Shown in pieces: positions 1 to 9,349 of a stretch of DNA of 64,000 nucleotides. Position 1 is the stretch's first letter. Each line of letters starts with the position of its first letter. Source of the stretch: Yersinia aleksiciae (GTDB taxonomy: Bacteria > Pseudomonadota > Gammaproteobacteria > Enterobacterales > Enterobacteriaceae); the NCBI RefSeq assembly GCF_001047675.1, contig NZ_CP011975.1, forward strand, positions 186,001-250,000, in the 5' to 3' direction. The position numbers and the translations under genes are program-made. Under the pieces are notes generated by a model. The model worked only from the letters and a program-made list of their open reading frames with translations, searched no databases and was not told the DNA's origin.

Positions 1-817
1 CAGGGCTTTGTGCGGCGGCAACATGGGCGTAGCGTGGATTTTGGGTCAGCAATTTAACGTAGTCACTGACCGCCTCGACATAAGAACCATAGACCCGGAA
101 GCGGGCCTTGGTCTTCGTCGCCACACCCTGATCATATTCGGTGGTGGTAATTTCACTGACCGGTCCATCCCAGTTGCTGCCCGCTTTAATACCAAAGACG
201 TTGTAGCTGGTTTTGCCGTCTGCGGTGGGGATCTCACGTTGACCCCAGCCGGACTCCAGCGCAGCCTGCGCCATAATCAGTTGATGAGGGATGCCACTCT
301 GCTGACTGGCAATTTGTGCCGGAATCGACATCCGCGCCACAAAGTTACCGGGGCCTTGTGGCAGTGACGCGACATTGTTGGTCGGTACTGTCGGCATGGC
401 CCGACGCACCATTTGAGCCAATGCCTGAGCCGGTAACGTCTGCAAGACTTCATCATCCAGCAACATCGGCGTGGTACCCGCGGTTTCACTTGGCGAGGTG
501 GAGCCTGACAGCTGCTTCACCATCATGTCGGCCAGACCTAACCCCTTGACCGACATTTGTTGAGCAATCTGCTGGTCATACATCGAAGTATAGAGCCGGG
601 TTTGATCACTGTTCATCACGCCATCTTGCGGCAAGGCCGAACGCATGCTTTTCAGCATCATCTGCACAAACATCCCCTCCACCTGCTGGGCCACCTTTTT
701 CAGGTTCCCCTCGGGGTCTCTTGCCGCGTCACGTTTTAGCGCACTCAGTGATTGGGTATCATAGGCCGCCCCTAACATTTCATTGGTTGTACCGGACATT
801 GCCATCAGATCGCTCAT
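1..817 (-). CDS. flgJ: Flagellar rod assembly protein / peptidoglycan hydrolase FlgJ (C-terminal end off the window)
   Basis: FlgJ caps the growing flagellar rod in the periplasm and opens the peptidoglycan for it. About 272 codons are visible. The N-terminal half matches the rod-scaffolding domain (start [15 protein letters not shown], then the YDTQSLSALKRDA and VEGMFVQMMLKSMR segments). The second half enters the glucosaminidase domain, where the MAQAALESGWGQ stretch carries the catalytic glutamate typical of the family. The start is the ATG overlapping the flgI stop by one base (TGATG), which indicates translational coupling. The gene continues beyond position 1, so the end of the hydrolase domain is not seen. 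It is the last visible gene of the flgBCDEFGHIJ operon. Confidence 0.95.
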   Translation of the reverse strand, partial: MSDLMAMSGTTNEMLGAAYDTQSLSALKRDAARDPEGNLKKVAQQVEGMFVQMMLKSMRSALPQDGVMNSDQTRLYTSMYDQQIAQQMSVKGLGLADMMVKQLSGSTSPSETAGTTPMLLDDEVLQTLPAQALAQMVRRAMPTVPTNNVASLPQGPGNFVARMSIPAQIASQQSGIPHQLIMAQAALESGWGQREIPTADGKTSYNVFGIKAGSNWDGPVSEITTTEYDQGVATKTKARFRVYGSYVEAVSDYVKLLTQNPRYAHVAAAQSP

Positions 818-1926
818 CAGATAATCTCCAATTTAGCCCGTAGGCAGCCGGCACTTTGCATCGCTTGCAAGATAGACATCAAATCGATCGGTGTGGCCCC
901 CAGCGAGTTCAACGCACGAACCACATTGTTCAGATTCGGGCTAGCATTGACTCGCTGCAACACGCCACCTTGCTGCTGAACAGAGATCTGGGTGTTCGGT
1001 GTCACCACCGTCTGACCGCCGCCGAAAGGCGTATCCGGCTGGCTGACAGTATTTTGCTTATCGACCACCACCGACAGATTCCCTTGCGCCACCGCACAGG
1101 AGTCCAGCACCACATTGCGGTTCATCACCACCGAACCGGTACGGGAGTTGATAATCACCTTGGCATCACCGGCATCGACATTCACCGGTATATTCTGGAT
1201 ATCGGCCAGGAAACGGACCTGCGAACTGTTACCGCGTGGCACCAAAACCTGAATGGTGCGCGCATCAATCGCGGTCGCCGAACCAAAGCCGCGTTGGCGG
1301 TTAATAGCGTCACTGACTTGCTGTGCCAGGGTGAAATCTTCGGTATTCAATTGAAGATTAATCACGCCATCGGAGCCAAAGGTGGTTGGCAGTTCACGTT
1401 CAATCGTGGCCCCCCCGCTGATGCGGCCGCCGGTCAATTGGTTAACTTGCACGCTGCTGCCACCGGATGAGGCCCCTGCGCCGCCCACCAGCACGTTACC
1501 CTGTGCCAAGGCGTAAACCTGATTATCCACCCCTTTCAGTGGGGTCATCAGCAGTGTGCCGCCACGAATACTTTTGGCGTTCCCCATGGAGGAGACCACC
1601 ACATCAATGGTCTGTCCGGCGCGGGAAAATGCCGGTAACTTAGCCGTGACCATCACCGCAGCTACGTTTTTGAGCTGCATGTTGGTGCCCGGCGGTACGG
1701 TAATCCCCAGTTGCGACAACATGTTACTCAGGCTTTGCGTGGTAAACGGCGTCTGCATGGTCTGGTCACCGGAGCCATCCAGCCCCACCACCAGGCCATA
1801 ACCGATCAACGCGTTATCACGCACTCCCTGAACGGTCACCAAATCGCGGATACGCTCTGCTTGCGCGGGCATCCACACTAGCGAGAACAGCGTAATAATA
1901 AGTGTGACAAGTGACTGTTTACGCAT
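817..1926 (-). CDS. flgI: Flagellar P-ring protein FlgI
   Basis: FlgI forms the P ring, the periplasmic bushing around the flagellar rod in the peptidoglycan layer. The 369-residue product has a Sec signal peptide (about residues 1-23, ending PAQA before ERIRDL). The mature part opens with the family hallmark [20 protein letters not shown], and the C-terminal segment [21 protein letters not shown] is typical. The two cysteines near the C-terminus and centre (DSCAVAQ and AGCLRA) fit the disulfide known in FlgI. Length is normal for the family. It lies 11 bases after flgH and overlaps flgJ by one base. Confidence 0.97.
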   Translation of the reverse strand: MRKQSLVTLIITLFSLVWMPAQAERIRDLVTVQGVRDNALIGYGLVVGLDGSGDQTMQTPFTTQSLSNMLSQLGITVPPGTNMQLKNVAAVMVTAKLPAFSRAGQTIDVVVSSMGNAKSIRGGTLLMTPLKGVDNQVYALAQGNVLVGGAGASSGGSSVQVNQLTGGRISGGATIERELPTTFGSDGVINLQLNTEDFTLAQQVSDAINRQRGFGSATAIDARTIQVLVPRGNSSQVRFLADIQNIPVNVDAGDAKVIINSRTGSVVMNRNVVLDSCAVAQGNLSVVVDKQNTVSQPDTPFGGGQTVVTPNTQISVQQQGGVLQRVNASPNLNNVVRALNSLGATPIDLMSILQAMQSAGCLRAKLEII

Positions 1927-1937
1927 CTTAGGGCCTC

Positions 1938-2651
1938 TTAGTACGGCGAGATATTAAGGAAGAACCGCTGCAACCAGCCCATGGTTTGCGCTTCATTGAT
2001 ATAACCATTACCCACATACTCAATGCGTGCATCAGCCACCTGCGTTGAGGTCACGGTATTGCTGCCGCTGATGGTGCGTGGGTTGACGACCCCAGAGAAG
2101 CGAATAAATTCGGTCCCCTGATTGATGGCGATCTGTTTCTCACCCACCACATGCAAGTTGCCGTTCGCCAGCACTTGATCCACCGTCACGGTGATGGTGC
2201 CGCTGAAGGTGTTATTGGCATTCGCCCCACCCTTGCCACCAAAGGTGTTGTCGCCGGAGATATCCATGTCGGCGCGGGCATTGCCCAGCAAGCCTTCCAA
2301 ATAGCGAGGCGCAGTCGCCACACCAAATTTACTTGAGCCATTGCGGCTGGCATTGGCGGAGGAACTTTTACTGGCGCTGACATTTTCCTGCAAGGTAATG
2401 GTCAGCGTGTCACCGACGTTACGTGGGCGACGGTCTTCAAATAGCGGCTGATAACCATAGTTCATCGGCTGGGCAGCCTGAAAAATAGAGCCATTTGGTA
2501 ATGGCGCACTGGCCGGTGCTGGCTGTGCAGAGGTCGTGCCATCCACCAGTGATTTATGCGGAATATACGCGCAGCCATTGAGTAGCATTGCCGTCAACGG
2601 CATGCAGACCCATTTCAATCCACCTGATTTGCGCAGCGGCTTTCTGTCCAT
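1938..2651 (-). CDS. flgH: Flagellar L-ring lipoprotein FlgH
   Basis: FlgH forms the L ring in the outer membrane. The 237-residue product has a lipoprotein signal with the lipobox LLNGC, so Cys27 is the expected lipidated residue. Family signatures that follow include [20 protein letters not shown], the Ser/Ala-rich [13 protein letters not shown] and the C-terminal [17 protein letters not shown]. The start used gives a somewhat long n-region; Met17 would also leave an intact lipobox. It sits between flgG (104-base gap) and flgI in the rod and ring operon. Confidence 0.96.
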   Translation of the reverse strand: MDRKPLRKSGGLKWVCMPLTAMLLNGCAYIPHKSLVDGTTSAQPAPASAPLPNGSIFQAAQPMNYGYQPLFEDRRPRNVGDTLTITLQENVSASKSSSANASRNGSSKFGVATAPRYLEGLLGNARADMDISGDNTFGGKGGANANNTFSGTITVTVDQVLANGNLHVVGEKQIAINQGTEFIRFSGVVNPRTISGSNTVTSTQVADARIEYVGNGYINEAQTMGWLQRFFLNISPY

Positions 2652-2755
2652 CTCTGATTATCAGTCCTGTTACCGGTGAGAGGCTGGCGAGGTCAGCCCC
2701 GAATACTCATTATTCTGCGGCAATCAGGGGGCGCGATGGCCCCCCGAAAGCAGAT

Positions 2756-3538
2756 TTACAGTTGGGTCAGTTTTTGCAACATCTGGTCGGAAGTTGAAAC
2801 CGCTTTACTGTTGATTTCATAGGCACGTTGCGTCTGGATCATATTGACCAACTCTTCCGCCACATTGACGTTCGAGGTTTCAACATAACCTTGATACAGC
2901 AAGCCGCCGCCGTTAAGACCCGGCGTGGTTTCATTCGGCGCACCGGAGCTGGCGGTTTCCTGATACAGGTTTTCACCCACACTTTCCAAGCCGCTGTTAT
3001 TAATGAAGGTGGTCAGTGTCAGTTGCCCCACTTGCTGTGTGGCGGTCTGCCCTTGCAAGGTGACACTGACGATACCGTCACGGCCCACGGTCATGCTCAA
3101 GGCATTCGCTGGGATGGTGATGGCGGGTTGAACCTGGAAACCACCGGCGGTCACTAACTGGCCGTTTTGGTCAACCTGAAAAGAACCATCGCGGGTATAG
3201 GCATTGGTGCCATCAGGCATCTGCACCTGAAAGAACCCCTCACCTTTAATGGCGATATCTTTGGTGTTATCGGTCTTGGACAGGTTGCCTTGACTGTGCA
3301 AACGCTCAGTTGCCACCGGACGAACCCCCGTACCAATCTGTAAACCCGACGGCAAGGTGGTCTGTTCGGAGGATTGTGCACCCGGTTGACGCATGGTTTG
3401 GTACAGCAAATCTTCAAATACCGCACGCTGGCGTTTAAAGCCATTGGTGCTGACGTTCGCCAGGTTGTTGGCGATGACGTCCATGTTGGTTTGCTGTGCA
3501 TCCAAACCGGTTTTGGCAATCCATAGTGATCGGATCAT
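2756..3538 (-). CDS. flgG: Flagellar distal rod protein FlgG
   Basis: FlgG builds the distal rod that passes through the P and L rings. The 260-residue product has the N-terminal rod/hook/filament motif [13 protein letters not shown] (about residues 23-35) and the matching C-terminal coiled segment containing [21 protein letters not shown]. These two ends form the D0 core shared by axial proteins. Length matches enterobacterial FlgG. A 26-base gap separates it from flgF, and it belongs to the same operon. Confidence 0.97.
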   Translation of the reverse strand: MIRSLWIAKTGLDAQQTNMDVIANNLANVSTNGFKRQRAVFEDLLYQTMRQPGAQSSEQTTLPSGLQIGTGVRPVATERLHSQGNLSKTDNTKDIAIKGEGFFQVQMPDGTNAYTRDGSFQVDQNGQLVTAGGFQVQPAITIPANALSMTVGRDGIVSVTLQGQTATQQVGQLTLTTFINNSGLESVGENLYQETASSGAPNETTPGLNGGGLLYQGYVETSNVNVAEELVNMIQTQRAYEINSKAVSTSDQMLQKLTQL

Positions 3539-3564
3539 CAGTTTATTCCTCTGCGCCTGCGCGC

Positions 3565-4320
3565 TTAGCCCATTGCTAACAGCTGATTAGCGCGCTGTTC
3601 GTTTTCATCCACACTGTGGATAATTTTCATCTGCATTTCGAAACTGCGGGCATTGGCAATCATGTCAGTCATGGCTTCAACCGCTTTCACGTTACTGCCT
3701 TCCAGCACACCCGGCATGATTTTAATCAGCGGGTCATTGGCCAACTGAGCACCACGCGCCTGTTGTGTCGCAGGGGTCAGATGGAATAAACCGTCATCAC
3801 CGTGCATCACTTCACCCGCCGTTGCTCGCACCCGTTTGATCTGGCCCAGTTGCGCAATGGTATTGGGTGAATCACCGGCGTTCAGTGCCGAGATGGTGCC
3901 ATCTGCGGCAATGGTCACTGCTGCTTGCGGAGGCACTTCGATCGGACCGTTGTCACCCATTAGCGGGTAGCCTTGCACCGTCATTTGGCCGTTTGCCGCA
4001 ACCTGAATATTGCCGTTGCGGGTATAGGCTTCAGTGCCATCGGGCAGTTGCACCGCCAGATAACCCTCTTGCTGCAAAGCCACATCCAGCGGTCGACCGC
4101 TGAAATTCATCGTCCCCTGGCTGATATCCACGCCGGGCGTCGATGCTACCGCCATGGTGCGGGTTGCCATGCTCGGCCCGTCGATTGGTACGGCACGCAT
4201 GGCAGACAACTGCGCGCGGAACCCCGGCGTAGATGCGTTAGCCAGATTGTTTGCCGTGACCGCCTGCTGATCCAGCGACTGTCGCGCAGCGCCCATCGCG
4301 GTATATATTGCGTGATCCAT
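3565..4320 (-). CDS. flgF: Flagellar proximal rod protein FlgF
   Basis: FlgF is one of the proximal rod subunits. The 251-residue product begins [20 protein letters not shown] and carries the axial-protein signature [14 protein letters not shown] near residue 25. At the C-terminus are [23 protein letters not shown] and [10 protein letters not shown]. Position between flgE and flgG is standard for the operon. It begins 21 bases after the flgE stop. Confidence 0.96.
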   Translation of the reverse strand: MDHAIYTAMGAARQSLDQQAVTANNLANASTPGFRAQLSAMRAVPIDGPSMATRTMAVASTPGVDISQGTMNFSGRPLDVALQQEGYLAVQLPDGTEAYTRNGNIQVAANGQMTVQGYPLMGDNGPIEVPPQAAVTIAADGTISALNAGDSPNTIAQLGQIKRVRATAGEVMHGDDGLFHLTPATQQARGAQLANDPLIKIMPGVLEGSNVKAVEAMTDMIANARSFEMQMKIIHSVDENEQRANQLLAMG

Positions 4321-4341
4321 GAGCTTATCCCGTCAGTTCGA

Positions 4342-5604
4342 TTAACGCAGGCTAACCAGAGTTTGTAAGATCTGATCCTGGGTTTTGATGGTCTGTGCGT
4401 TGGACTGATAGTTACGTTGCGCCACAATCATGTTCACCAGCTCTTTACTCAAGTCCACGTTAGAGGACTCCAGCGCACCACTGGTCAAGGTACCGAAACC
4501 ACCACCGCCCGCCGTTCCCAGCATTGGGTTACCGGAGGCCAACGTCTCTCTCCACACGTTGTCGCCTTCAGATGACAGCCCTTCTGGGTTGGCAAAGTTA
4601 GCCATCACGATTTGGCCAAGCAACTGAGTCTGTGAGTTTGAGTAGGTACCCACCACAGAGCCATCGTTGTTGATCTGAAAGCCGGTGAACTCACCTGCCG
4701 CATAGCCGGTTTGGTTTTGTGAAACAATGCTGTCGGTGCCGGTATTTTGCTGCTTAGTTCCTGCCACACTCAGCGTGAAGGGCGCGGCTGTTGCGCCGTT
4801 CACGATCCCCATTGGGATAGTCAGGGTAAAGTCAGTGGCACTGGCGGGGTTCGCCCCATTGGTGACCGTCTTCAGCGCACCATTGGTATCAAACAGCATG
4901 GAGCCGCGAAGTAAGGGGGCTGTTTGCGCTGGATTAGCGCTGCTATCGCGGGTATAGACGTCCCAAGAGTTACCATCGACCGAACTTTCAGTACGCTTAA
5001 CATAGTACACATTGATCTCATGGCGGTTACCCAAGGTATCGTAGGTGGTCATGTTGTTGACGAAGCTGTAAGTGTCAGGCTTATCGGGATCGAAGGCCGG
5101 AGCGGCTGGAACGATGTCGTGGGTGGAGGTCAGGTTCGCCACCATGGAGCCGGAGGTGGTGGCTTTAGCAGAGATCATATCCTGCGGGATAGACAGCGGA
5201 ACGGGGTTCGCGCCCTGCTGAATGGTTGGCGGCGTCCCGGTTGCCGGATAGCCGGTCAAGCTCAGGCCCTGCATGTTGATGATATTGCGATCCGCATCCA
5301 GCTTAAATTGGCCGTTACGCGCATAGAAGATACCGCCGCTGCTGTCTTGCATCCGGAAGAAACCATTCTGGCTGATCGCCAAATCCAGACGACGGTTTGT
5401 AGTGGTGGCAGTACCGTCATTAAAGTCCTGAGTAATCCCCGCGACTTTTACGCCCATACCGGTTTGAGAACCTGCAAACATATCGGCAAAAGAAACTGAG
5501 CCGGCTTTAAAACCTGACGTCGCCGAGTTGGCGATATTGTTACCGATCACATCCAGATTGCTGGATGCTGCGTTCAAACCGCTGACTGCTTGAGAAAAGC
5601 CCAT
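4342..5604 (-). CDS. flgE: Flagellar hook protein FlgE
   Basis: FlgE polymerises into the hook, the universal joint outside the cell. The 420-residue product has the N-terminal D0 signature IGNNIANSATSGFK and the C-terminal NVDLSKELVNMIVAQRNYQSNAQTIKTQDQIL. The intervening D1/D2 part is rich in Thr, Asn and Gly, as usual for hook proteins. Length is close to the roughly 400 residues of enterobacterial FlgE. It is exported by the flagellar type III system with no cleaved signal. The gap to flgD is unusually long (146 bases). Confidence 0.97.
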   Translation of the reverse strand: MGFSQAVSGLNAASSNLDVIGNNIANSATSGFKAGSVSFADMFAGSQTGMGVKVAGITQDFNDGTATTTNRRLDLAISQNGFFRMQDSSGGIFYARNGQFKLDADRNIINMQGLSLTGYPATGTPPTIQQGANPVPLSIPQDMISAKATTSGSMVANLTSTHDIVPAAPAFDPDKPDTYSFVNNMTTYDTLGNRHEINVYYVKRTESSVDGNSWDVYTRDSSANPAQTAPLLRGSMLFDTNGALKTVTNGANPASATDFTLTIPMGIVNGATAAPFTLSVAGTKQQNTGTDSIVSQNQTGYAAGEFTGFQINNDGSVVGTYSNSQTQLLGQIVMANFANPEGLSSEGDNVWRETLASGNPMLGTAGGGGFGTLTSGALESSNVDLSKELVNMIVAQRNYQSNAQTIKTQDQILQTLVSLR

Positions 5605-5750
5605 TTTCTTCTCCGTTAAATTCGGGGTCCGTTACAGACCTTGCACATTGATGACATATCAAAGGCTGCTGTTAAATTGAGGGTGCTTCAGTTCGAATCC
5701 CTGGCCCACCGTCGTATTGGTTTTGCTACTGTTTCAGACGAATCACTGAC
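5605..5750 (-). other. Long flgD-flgE intercistronic gap
   Basis: A 146-base spacer separates flgD from flgE, whereas neighbouring gaps in the operon are 5 to 26 bases (104 before flgH). A purine-rich ribosome binding site for flgE (GGAGAAG) lies just before the ATG. No terminator or credible ORF was seen. On the plus strand, about 5692-5715 resembles a tRNA T-loop and acceptor end, but no intact tRNA folds here. Confidence 0.5.
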
Positions 5751-6440
5751 CTACAAAATCTGGCGCACTTTATCCATGGTGATAGTTCCCGCCAGACCGA
5801 GATCCAGTTTGGCACCATCACTGCCACGAGTGACCCCGTTGACTACGGCATAACTTAACGGCGTCGCCACCATGGATGCCCCAGCATTACTGGCAGCAAT
5901 CGCCACGGTGTAAGCGCCATCCGGGGCATTGCCACCGGCATCCAATGAGCCATCCCACGTAAAGGCATGGACACCCGCCGTCAGACTGCCAATTTCAATA
6001 GTGCGCACCACCTGACCATTCTTATCGCTGATGGTGGCAGTCACTTTGTCAGCCGCACGATCCAGCTCAACGCCGAATGGTGTCGTGGTGACGACGCCAT
6101 CTTTACTGCCTGCCAGCACATTGGTGCCTGGGATCATCACCCCGTGACCAATCAAGCTACTGGCTTGCAGGGACTGGCTGCTGTCAATTTGACCGGAAAT
6201 AGAACCCAGTGTGGTATTCAGTTTTTCAATGCCACTCACGGTGTTGATCTGCGCCAATTGCGTGGTCAACTCGTTGTTTTGCATTGGGTTGGTCGGGTCC
6301 TGATTTTTTAACTGTGCCACCAACAACGTCAGGAAGCTGTTTTGCAGATCCTGACTGGTGCTGCCACTGGTGGTGGAACTCGTGCCACTGCTGCTGTTAA
6401 TGCCGTAATCGCTATCAGTCAGTGAATTGGTAATGGCCAT
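5751..6440 (-). CDS. flgD: Flagellar hook-capping protein FlgD
   Basis: FlgD is the hook cap, a scaffold needed for FlgE polymerisation and discarded when the hook is complete. The 229-residue product shows the conserved N-terminal part FLTLLVAQLKNQDPTNPMQNNELTTQLAQINTVSGIEKLN. After it come FlgD tudor-like and fibronectin-like parts, including GNAPDGAYTVAIAASN. The Ser/Thr/Gly-rich stretch at residues 12-30 is low complexity. It starts 15 bases after flgC. Confidence 0.95.
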   Translation of the reverse strand: MAITNSLTDSDYGINSSSGTSSTTSGSTSQDLQNSFLTLLVAQLKNQDPTNPMQNNELTTQLAQINTVSGIEKLNTTLGSISGQIDSSQSLQASSLIGHGVMIPGTNVLAGSKDGVVTTTPFGVELDRAADKVTATISDKNGQVVRTIEIGSLTAGVHAFTWDGSLDAGGNAPDGAYTVAIAASNAGASMVATPLSYAVVNGVTRGSDGAKLDLGLAGTITMDKVRQIL

Positions 6441-6455
6441 CTATACAGACTCCTG

Positions 6456-6860
6456 TTATTGACCCAGTGTCAGCGTCTTGAGCATCAGAGATTTGGTGGT
6501 ATTCAGCACTTCAACATTGGCCTGATAGCTGCGCGAGGCGGAGATGGTGTTCACCATTTCGCCGGTCACATCCACGTTAGGCATACGGACGTAGCCCTTG
6601 GCATCAGCCAGCGGGTTACCCGGTTGAAACACCAAACGATCCGGTGCAGGGTCATCGACAATCTGTGACACACGCACGCCCCCCGTCTCCTGCCCCGGTT
6701 GAGCTGCAACCTGAAACACCACTTGCTTAGCGCGGTAAGGCTGACCATCTGGGCCAGTCACGCTGTCGGCGTTAGCCATGTTACTGGCGCTGACGTTCAG
6801 TCGTTGCGACTGAGCTGATAATGCTGAACCGGCAATATCAAAAATATTCAGTAAAGACAT
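6456..6860 (-). CDS. flgC: Flagellar proximal rod protein FlgC
   Basis: FlgC is a proximal rod subunit. The 134-residue product starts [22 protein letters not shown], carries the axial-protein motif ASNMANADS, and ends with the conserved [32 protein letters not shown]. Length matches enterobacterial FlgC (134). It lies 5 bases after flgB and 15 before flgD, inside the class II rod/hook operon. Confidence 0.97.
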   Translation of the reverse strand: MSLLNIFDIAGSALSAQSQRLNVSASNMANADSVTGPDGQPYRAKQVVFQVAAQPGQETGGVRVSQIVDDPAPDRLVFQPGNPLADAKGYVRMPNVDVTGEMVNTISASRSYQANVEVLNTTKSLMLKTLTLGQ

Positions 6861-6865
6861 GCGTC

Positions 6866-7279
6866 TTATCCTTGTTGTAACACTGACAACATCCCTTTGA
6901 TTTGGCTGCTAATCACAGTCAAATCAGTCTGATATTTCAGGCTGTTATCGGCAAAGTTGGTACGTTCACGGTCCATATCCACGGTGTTGCCATCCATTGA
7001 TGGCTGGTCCGGTACGCGGAATAACAGATCAAGATCAGGGGGTTGAACCGTACTTGCCGGGATATGACGGGCTGACGTTAAACTGAGCGACACCCCTGTT
7101 CCGCTAGCACGTCCTTGCTCCATCACTTTTTTCAGTTGGCTGGAGAAATCAATATCACGTGCCTGAAAGCCAGGTGTATCCGCATTCGCAATGTTAGACG
7201 ACAGGATCTCCTGTCGTTGAGCGCGCAAGTTCAGCGCCTCTTGTTGAAAACGCAGAGCACCGTCCAGTTTGTCGAGCAT
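6866..7279 (-). CDS. flgB: Flagellar proximal rod protein FlgB (first gene of the operon)
   Basis: FlgB is the most proximal rod subunit, next to the MS ring and export gate. The 137-residue product begins [23 protein letters not shown] and holds the signature [20 protein letters not shown]. It is the first gene of flgBCDEFGHIJ. Its promoter region (7280-7478) is shared with the divergent flgA. Confidence 0.97.
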   Translation of the reverse strand: MLDKLDGALRFQQEALNLRAQRQEILSSNIANADTPGFQARDIDFSSQLKKVMEQGRASGTGVSLSLTSARHIPASTVQPPDLDLLFRVPDQPSMDGNTVDMDRERTNFADNSLKYQTDLTVISSQIKGMLSVLQQG

Positions 7280-7338
7280 AGTCCCCCCGCAAGGTTAGAA
7301 TTTGGAGTCGACAGCATAAACGTCGTATAGGAAAGCCT

Positions 7339-7380
7339 ATCGCCAGAATAAGAGCAAAATGCGTCGCTATTTATCCCCTT
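7339..7380. promoter_or_regulatory. Candidate FlhD4C2 box between flgB and flgA
   Basis: The right half CGCTATTTATCCCCTT matches 13 of 16 positions of the published FlhD4C2 half site. The left half at 7339-7354 matches about 10 of 16, with a 10-base spacer, within the expected range. Overlapping it, TTTATCCCCTTA (7370-7381) and TAAGGGATAAA (7405-7415) form an inverted repeat. The location between two divergent early flagellar operons fits FlhDC activation. The alignment was done by eye. Confidence 0.45.
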
Positions 7381-7478
7381 AACCTGATAAAGGTACGGGT
7401 ACACTAAGGGATAAAAGGGGGCTGTATCTCGAAGACAGCGCCTGGGATTACCCGATTGCGGCGCTGGAGAAGGAAGTG

Positions 7479-8159
7479 ATGGTAATAAAAAGAGATATCG
7501 CCAAAACCTTAGCGTTGGGGCTACTGCTTGTCAGCCAGGTATTCAGCCATCAGGTGATAGCGGCAGATTTATCCGCGCAGGTGAATCAATTCTTCCAGCA
7601 GCAATATCCTGATAAAGAGAGCCAGGTTAACGTCATCATCAAGACGCCGCAAAGCCAGTGGCCGCAATGCGAAATGCCGGAAATCACGCTGCCGACCAAC
7701 GCTCGCCCTTGGGGGAATATCAGCCTGTCAGTACGCTGTGATGGCGTGCGCCGTTTTGTCCAGACACAAGTTCAGGTCAGTGGCCGCTATGCTGTCGCCA
7801 GTCGTCAACTGGCGGCTGGCGCGAAAATCAGCGCACAGGATGTTGAGATGAAGCAAGGCCGATTGGATACCCTGCCGCCCGGTGCCTTGCTGGATCCGCA
7901 CTTTGCGCAAGGCGCAGTCAGTTTGCGGCACATCAATGCCGGACAACCCTTGACCCGCAATATGTTGCGCCGTCTGTGGATCATAAAATCGGGGCAGGAT
8001 GTGCAGGTGCTCGCGCAGGGGGAAGGGTTTAATGTCAACAGCAATGGCAAAGCGATGAACAATGCAGCCATTCAAGATAACGTTCGCGTGCGCATGGCAT
8101 CAGGTCAGATAGTCAGTGGTACAGTGGCCGAGGATGGCACCATTCGCATTATGCTATAA
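7479..8159 (+). CDS. flgA: Flagellar P-ring assembly chaperone FlgA
   Basis: FlgA is a periplasmic chaperone for assembly of the FlgI P ring. The 226-residue product has a Sec signal peptide (hydrophobic ALGLLLVSQVFS, cleavage near VIAADLS). The C-terminal SAF domain contains RQLAAGAKISAQDVEMKQGRLDTLP and SGTVAEDGTIRI. Two cysteines (PQCEMPE and VRCDGV) may form a disulfide. I chose the ATG at 7479, preceded by AAGGAAG, rather than the GTG one codon upstream. It diverges from flgB and is followed at 188 bases by flgM, which has its own sigma-28 promoter. Confidence 0.95.
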   Translation: MVIKRDIAKTLALGLLLVSQVFSHQVIAADLSAQVNQFFQQQYPDKESQVNVIIKTPQSQWPQCEMPEITLPTNARPWGNISLSVRCDGVRRFVQTQVQVSGRYAVASRQLAAGAKISAQDVEMKQGRLDTLPPGALLDPHFAQGAVSLRHINAGQPLTRNMLRRLWIIKSGQDVQVLAQGEGFNVNSNGKAMNNAAIQDNVRVRMASGQIVSGTVAEDGTIRIML

Positions 8160-8221
8160 CCCTTCGCCCTTAAAGTTGCAGGGTTGTTAGCTGCAACGTC
8201 AAGTTCTTTGGGTATCATGAT

Positions 8222-8248
8222 TAAAGTTTTTTTAACCTTTGCCGATAA
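8222..8248 (+). promoter_or_regulatory. Sigma-28 (FliA) promoter of flgMN
   Basis: TAAA at 8222-8225 and GCCGATAA at 8241-8248 are separated by exactly 15 bases, a perfect match to the enterobacterial FliA consensus. It lies about 100 bases before flgM, consistent with flgM being transcribed late as well as by read-through from flgA. Confidence 0.9.
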
Positions 8249-8347
8249 CGTTAATATGCAGTTATTTGCGGGTAAAAACAGTGACAATCCCGCCATCACA
8301 TTGCGGGTCGATCAACGTCAATCCCGCTCTAGAGGGAGCAACACAAC

Positions 8348-8647
8348 ATGAGTATTGAACGCACTCAACCGCTATCACCAGCAACAAAAGTGCAGACACG
8401 GGAAATCAGTGACATTGCGCAACAGTCGCGTAAGCCTTCTACCCAGACAAAAACAGAAGTAAGCGGTACAGAGGTTAAATTGAGTGATGCGCAGGCAAAA
8501 CTGATGCAACCGGGCAGTCAGGATATCAATGTAGAACGTGTCGAAACGTTAAAACAGGCTATCCGTTCAGGCCAACTGACCATGGATACCGGTAAAATTG
8601 CCGATGCCCTACTGAAAAATGTCGCGGATGACCTCAAGAACAGTTAG
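8348..8647 (+). CDS. flgM: Anti-sigma-28 factor FlgM
   Basis: FlgM binds FliA (sigma-28) and holds late flagellar genes off until it is exported through the completed hook-basal body. The 99-residue product has the flexible N-terminus [19 protein letters not shown]. The C-terminal FliA-binding half includes [29 protein letters not shown] good ribosome binding site (AGAGGGAG) precedes the ATG. It sits downstream of a consensus FliA promoter, giving the known autoregulatory loop, and 47 bases upstream of flgN. Confidence 0.97.
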   Translation: MSIERTQPLSPATKVQTREISDIAQQSRKPSTQTKTEVSGTEVKLSDAQAKLMQPGSQDINVERVETLKQAIRSGQLTMDTGKIADALLKNVADDLKNS

Positions 8648-8694
8648 TCATAGCGCTAGTACCAAAAAACCGTATTCATCGTAAAGGAAAAGTC

Positions 8695-9135
8695 GTGGTG
8701 GAGAGATTACAGATCAATCTGGACCAGCAATTGGAACTGCTAGAATCATTGACCACGGTCGTGGCACAAGAGCAGCAATTACTTTGCGCGGGTCGGATTC
8801 AAGGCATGGTGCTGCAAGGGGTGACTGAACAAAAAAGTTCAATCCTGGCGACGCTGGCGTATCTGGATCAAACCCGACTCACCGCTGAAACTGCGGCCAA
8901 GATTCACGCGCCCTATAGCAACAATCAGGCGCTCGCCGAGCGGTGGCAACGGATGTTACAACTGGCCGAACACCTTCAGTATGGCAACCTACACAACGGG
9001 TTACTGCTGCAACAGCACATTGAGCATAATACTCAGGCGCTGGCTGTTCTGAACACACGCCACGGTCAGTCACTGTATGGGCCTGACGGTCACGCCAAAG
9101 GTGCCAGCTTGCTGGGCCGTAAAATCGGCATTTGA
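8695..9135 (+). CDS. flgN: Flagellar export chaperone FlgN
   Basis: FlgN is the cytoplasmic export chaperone for the hook-filament junction proteins FlgK and FlgL (not in the window). The 146-residue, helical, Gln/Leu-rich product (LDQQLELLESLTTVVAQEQQLL; C-terminal LYGPDGHAKGASLLGRKIG) matches the family in length and in its C-terminal region. The start is GTG at 8695, preceded by AAAGGAAA; a second GTG follows directly. It forms the end of flgAMN and converges on flhBAE. Confidence 0.95.
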   Translation: MVERLQINLDQQLELLESLTTVVAQEQQLLCAGRIQGMVLQGVTEQKSSILATLAYLDQTRLTAETAAKIHAPYSNNQALAERWQRMLQLAEHLQYGNLHNGLLLQQHIEHNTQALAVLNTRHGQSLYGPDGHAKGASLLGRKIGI

Positions 9136-9168
9136 CACTCCCCACACAGCCTGAACGAATTTATCTGC

Positions 9169-9208
9169 CACAGAGATTAACTGCCGCATCGCGGGGTTTG
9201 TCTCTGTG
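9169..9208 (+). terminator. Hairpin downstream of flgN
   Basis: CACAGAGA at 9169-9176 and TCTCTGTG at 9201-9208 form a perfect 8-base inverted repeat with a 24-base loop, 34 bases after the flgN stop. There is no immediate T tract, although a T-rich segment follows at about 9276-9293. It may stabilise or end the flgAMN transcript. Confidence 0.4.
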
Positions 9209-9349
9209 CGACTCCTCTGCTCTGCTCCCCATTTTTAAGTTCCTACTCCATTAACTTCCTACCTACTCAAAAAAGGGTTTTTTCTCTTTTTTTGCGTCGC
9301 GCTACTCTGTGATGGCTAAGCACTGTTTGCTTGGTTGCGAGGAGGAGAG

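Noticed and set aside
5692..5715. Possible tRNA gene
   Set aside because: Only a T-loop-like and acceptor-like fragment is present; the T-stem does not pair and no anticodon arm is found.
2756..7279. Long ORFs opposite the flg genes
   Set aside because: They are frame shadows of the conserved rod and hook genes with no start signals.
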